A DNA stretch of 7,420 bases. It comes from JAKSCF01 sp028279945. GTDB taxonomy: Bacteria; Bacillota; Clostridia; Peptostreptococcales; JAAYPU01. The stretch spans positions 1 to 7,420 of the forward strand of contig JANQMT010000042.1 of NCBI GenBank assembly GCA_028279945.1, in the 5' to 3' direction. The notes under the pieces are model-generated. The model made no database searches and was not told the origin of the DNA. It saw only the letters and a program-made list of their open reading frames with translations. Position 1 is the stretch's first letter. Every line of letters begins with the position of its first letter. The position numbers and the translations under genes were made by a program. This document shows positions 7,119 through 7,420 of this stretch, in pieces.

Positions 7119-7322
7119 TATAGGTGCATAAATATTCGTTTTGGTATTAATTTGGAGAAAATTTGATGGCATGCAAACTATAAAAGCCTAACCGCAAACA
7201 ATCGCCGTCCATGGCTTAAGTTTGCTAACAGACGTCCTGTCTGTTCATGACTTTTATAGCTTGCCTACCACCTAAATTTTCTAACCAAATTAACGCAAGA
7301 AACAAATATTTATACACGTATA
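7119..7322. repeat. 204-bp imperfect inverted repeat: structured RNA gene or MITE-like element
   Basis: Arm 7119-7186 pairs with 7251-7322. By hand alignment 58 of 68 left-arm bases make Watson-Crick pairs, with only four bulged bases, all in the right arm (7273, 7283-7284, 7299). The longest uninterrupted blocks are ACTATAAAAG-like at the inner end, AGAAAATTT, and TTAATTTGG. Six of the remaining positions are C/A or A/C, which become G-U pairs in a - strand transcript (64 of 68 paired). Only one (7145/7295) becomes a wobble on the + strand (59 of 68). No protein of useful size lies inside. The centre (7187-7250) holds two further hairpins. TATA stands at both ends. This may be a non-coding RNA read from the - strand or a small non-autonomous mobile element; one copy cannot separate the two. 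It matches no RNA family I can name. Confidence 0.75.
7194..7245 (-). other. Two nested hairpins sharing a loop sequence, centre of the inverted repeat
   Basis: Hairpin A has stem GCAAAC/GTTTGC (7194-7199, 7220-7225), an internal loop, then GCC/GGC (7204-7206, 7213-7215) around a six-base loop. Hairpin B has stem AACAGAC/GTCTGTT (7227-7233, 7239-7245) around a five-base loop. CGTCC occurs in both, at 7206-7210 and 7233-7237, covering most of each loop. Read on the - strand the loops are AUGGAC and AGGAC. With the outer stem these form a three-way junction. Strand is assigned from the G-U bias of the outer arms. Confidence 0.55.
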
Positions 7323-7363
7323 ATCCAATTATCTTCTTAATTAAGAGGATAATTGGATTTTTT
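7322..7363 (+). terminator. Near-perfect 38-bp palindromic terminator
   Basis: Bases 7322-7340 and 7341-7359 are complementary over 19 bp, with a single T-G wobble (7334/7347), and the inner AATT can serve as a tetraloop. A T-run covers 7358-7363, with a second T-rich stretch from 7366. It is the first convincing terminator after the radical SAM gene, 246 bp past its stop codon. It would end any + strand transcript through the inverted repeat. No T-run supports use on the - strand. Confidence 0.75.
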
Positions 7364-7381
7364 ATTTCCTTTTTTCAGTTA

Positions 7382-7387
7382 TATAAT
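7382..7387 (+). promoter_or_regulatory. Candidate -10 element pointing out of the window
   Basis: A perfect TATAAT sits just after a terminator, the usual place for the next promoter. At 17 bp spacing the -35 is TTTTTA, a half match only. No ribosome binding site or start codon of a convincing gene appears in the last 30 bases, so the gene it might serve would start beyond 7420. Confidence 0.4.
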
Positions 7388-7420
7388 AGTTATGCAGTGT
7401 GGATTTGTTGTTATTTATTT

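Noticed and set aside
7186..7192. GCCTAAC resembling one end of an integron attC site
   Set aside because: There is no matching GTTAGGC partner at a suitable distance on the same strand and no integrase or cassette array is visible.
7119..7322. 6S RNA, SRP RNA, tmRNA or a known riboswitch
   Set aside because: No diagnostic sequence of these RNAs was seen, such as the SRP GGAA-loop helix or a tRNA-like end, and 6S RNA lacks this kind of three-way junction. The identity is left open.
1..7420. CRISPR array, tRNA, rRNA, transposase or phage genes
   Set aside because: Reading the window showed no regularly spaced repeats, no cloverleaf, no rRNA sequence and no mobile-element protein.

Overview
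The window is A+T-rich, gene-dense DNA with all five recognisable genes on the + strand. Low-GC codon use, strong AGGAG-type ribosome binding sites, T-tailed terminators, an S-layer-homology (SLH) surface protein, a response regulator-HDOD protein and a HemN-type oxygen-independent radical SAM enzyme together suggest an anaerobic, SLH-anchoring Firmicute of the class Clostridia. That assignment is inferred from gene content and composition. No marker gene proves it.

Region 1 (1-3098) is a two-gene surface module, 14 bp apart and probably one operon. The first gene, cut by the left edge, encodes an alpha/alpha-toroid (prenyltransferase/squalene-oxidase-repeat) protein flanked by Ig-like beta domains. 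The second encodes a secreted protein with a DUF4430 (transcobalamin C-terminal-like) domain and three SLH repeats. A toroid plus a DUF4430-like domain is the architecture of animal transcobalamin and intrinsic factor, here split over two proteins. Capture of a corrinoid or another small ligand at the cell wall is therefore a reasonable hypothesis. The ligand and any transporter are not visible.

Region 2 (3099-5695) opens with a terminator whose loop contains a perfect extended -10, then a second extended -10. Next come a REC-HDOD signalling protein and, after 83 bp with no clear terminator, a CNNM/CorC-type membrane protein (DUF21, CBS pair, CorC_HlyC) that starts at TTG. The latter family moves or controls Mg2+ and other divalent cations. 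A large branched terminator (5709-5776) closes this unit.

Region 3 (5822-7075) is a HemN/HemW-like radical SAM protein with an unusual hydrophobic-basic N-terminal extension.

Region 4 (7076-7420) has no gene. It holds a 204-bp imperfect inverted repeat (7119-7322) with two hairpins nested in its centre, a 38-bp almost perfectly palindromic terminator directly beside it, and a promoter-like -10 pointing out of the window. Mismatches between the repeat arms fit G-U pairing on the - strand far better than on the + strand. The two central loops show the same CGTCC sequence, read on the - strand as GGA-containing loops. This is the least explained part of the window: an undescribed structured RNA or a MITE-like element.
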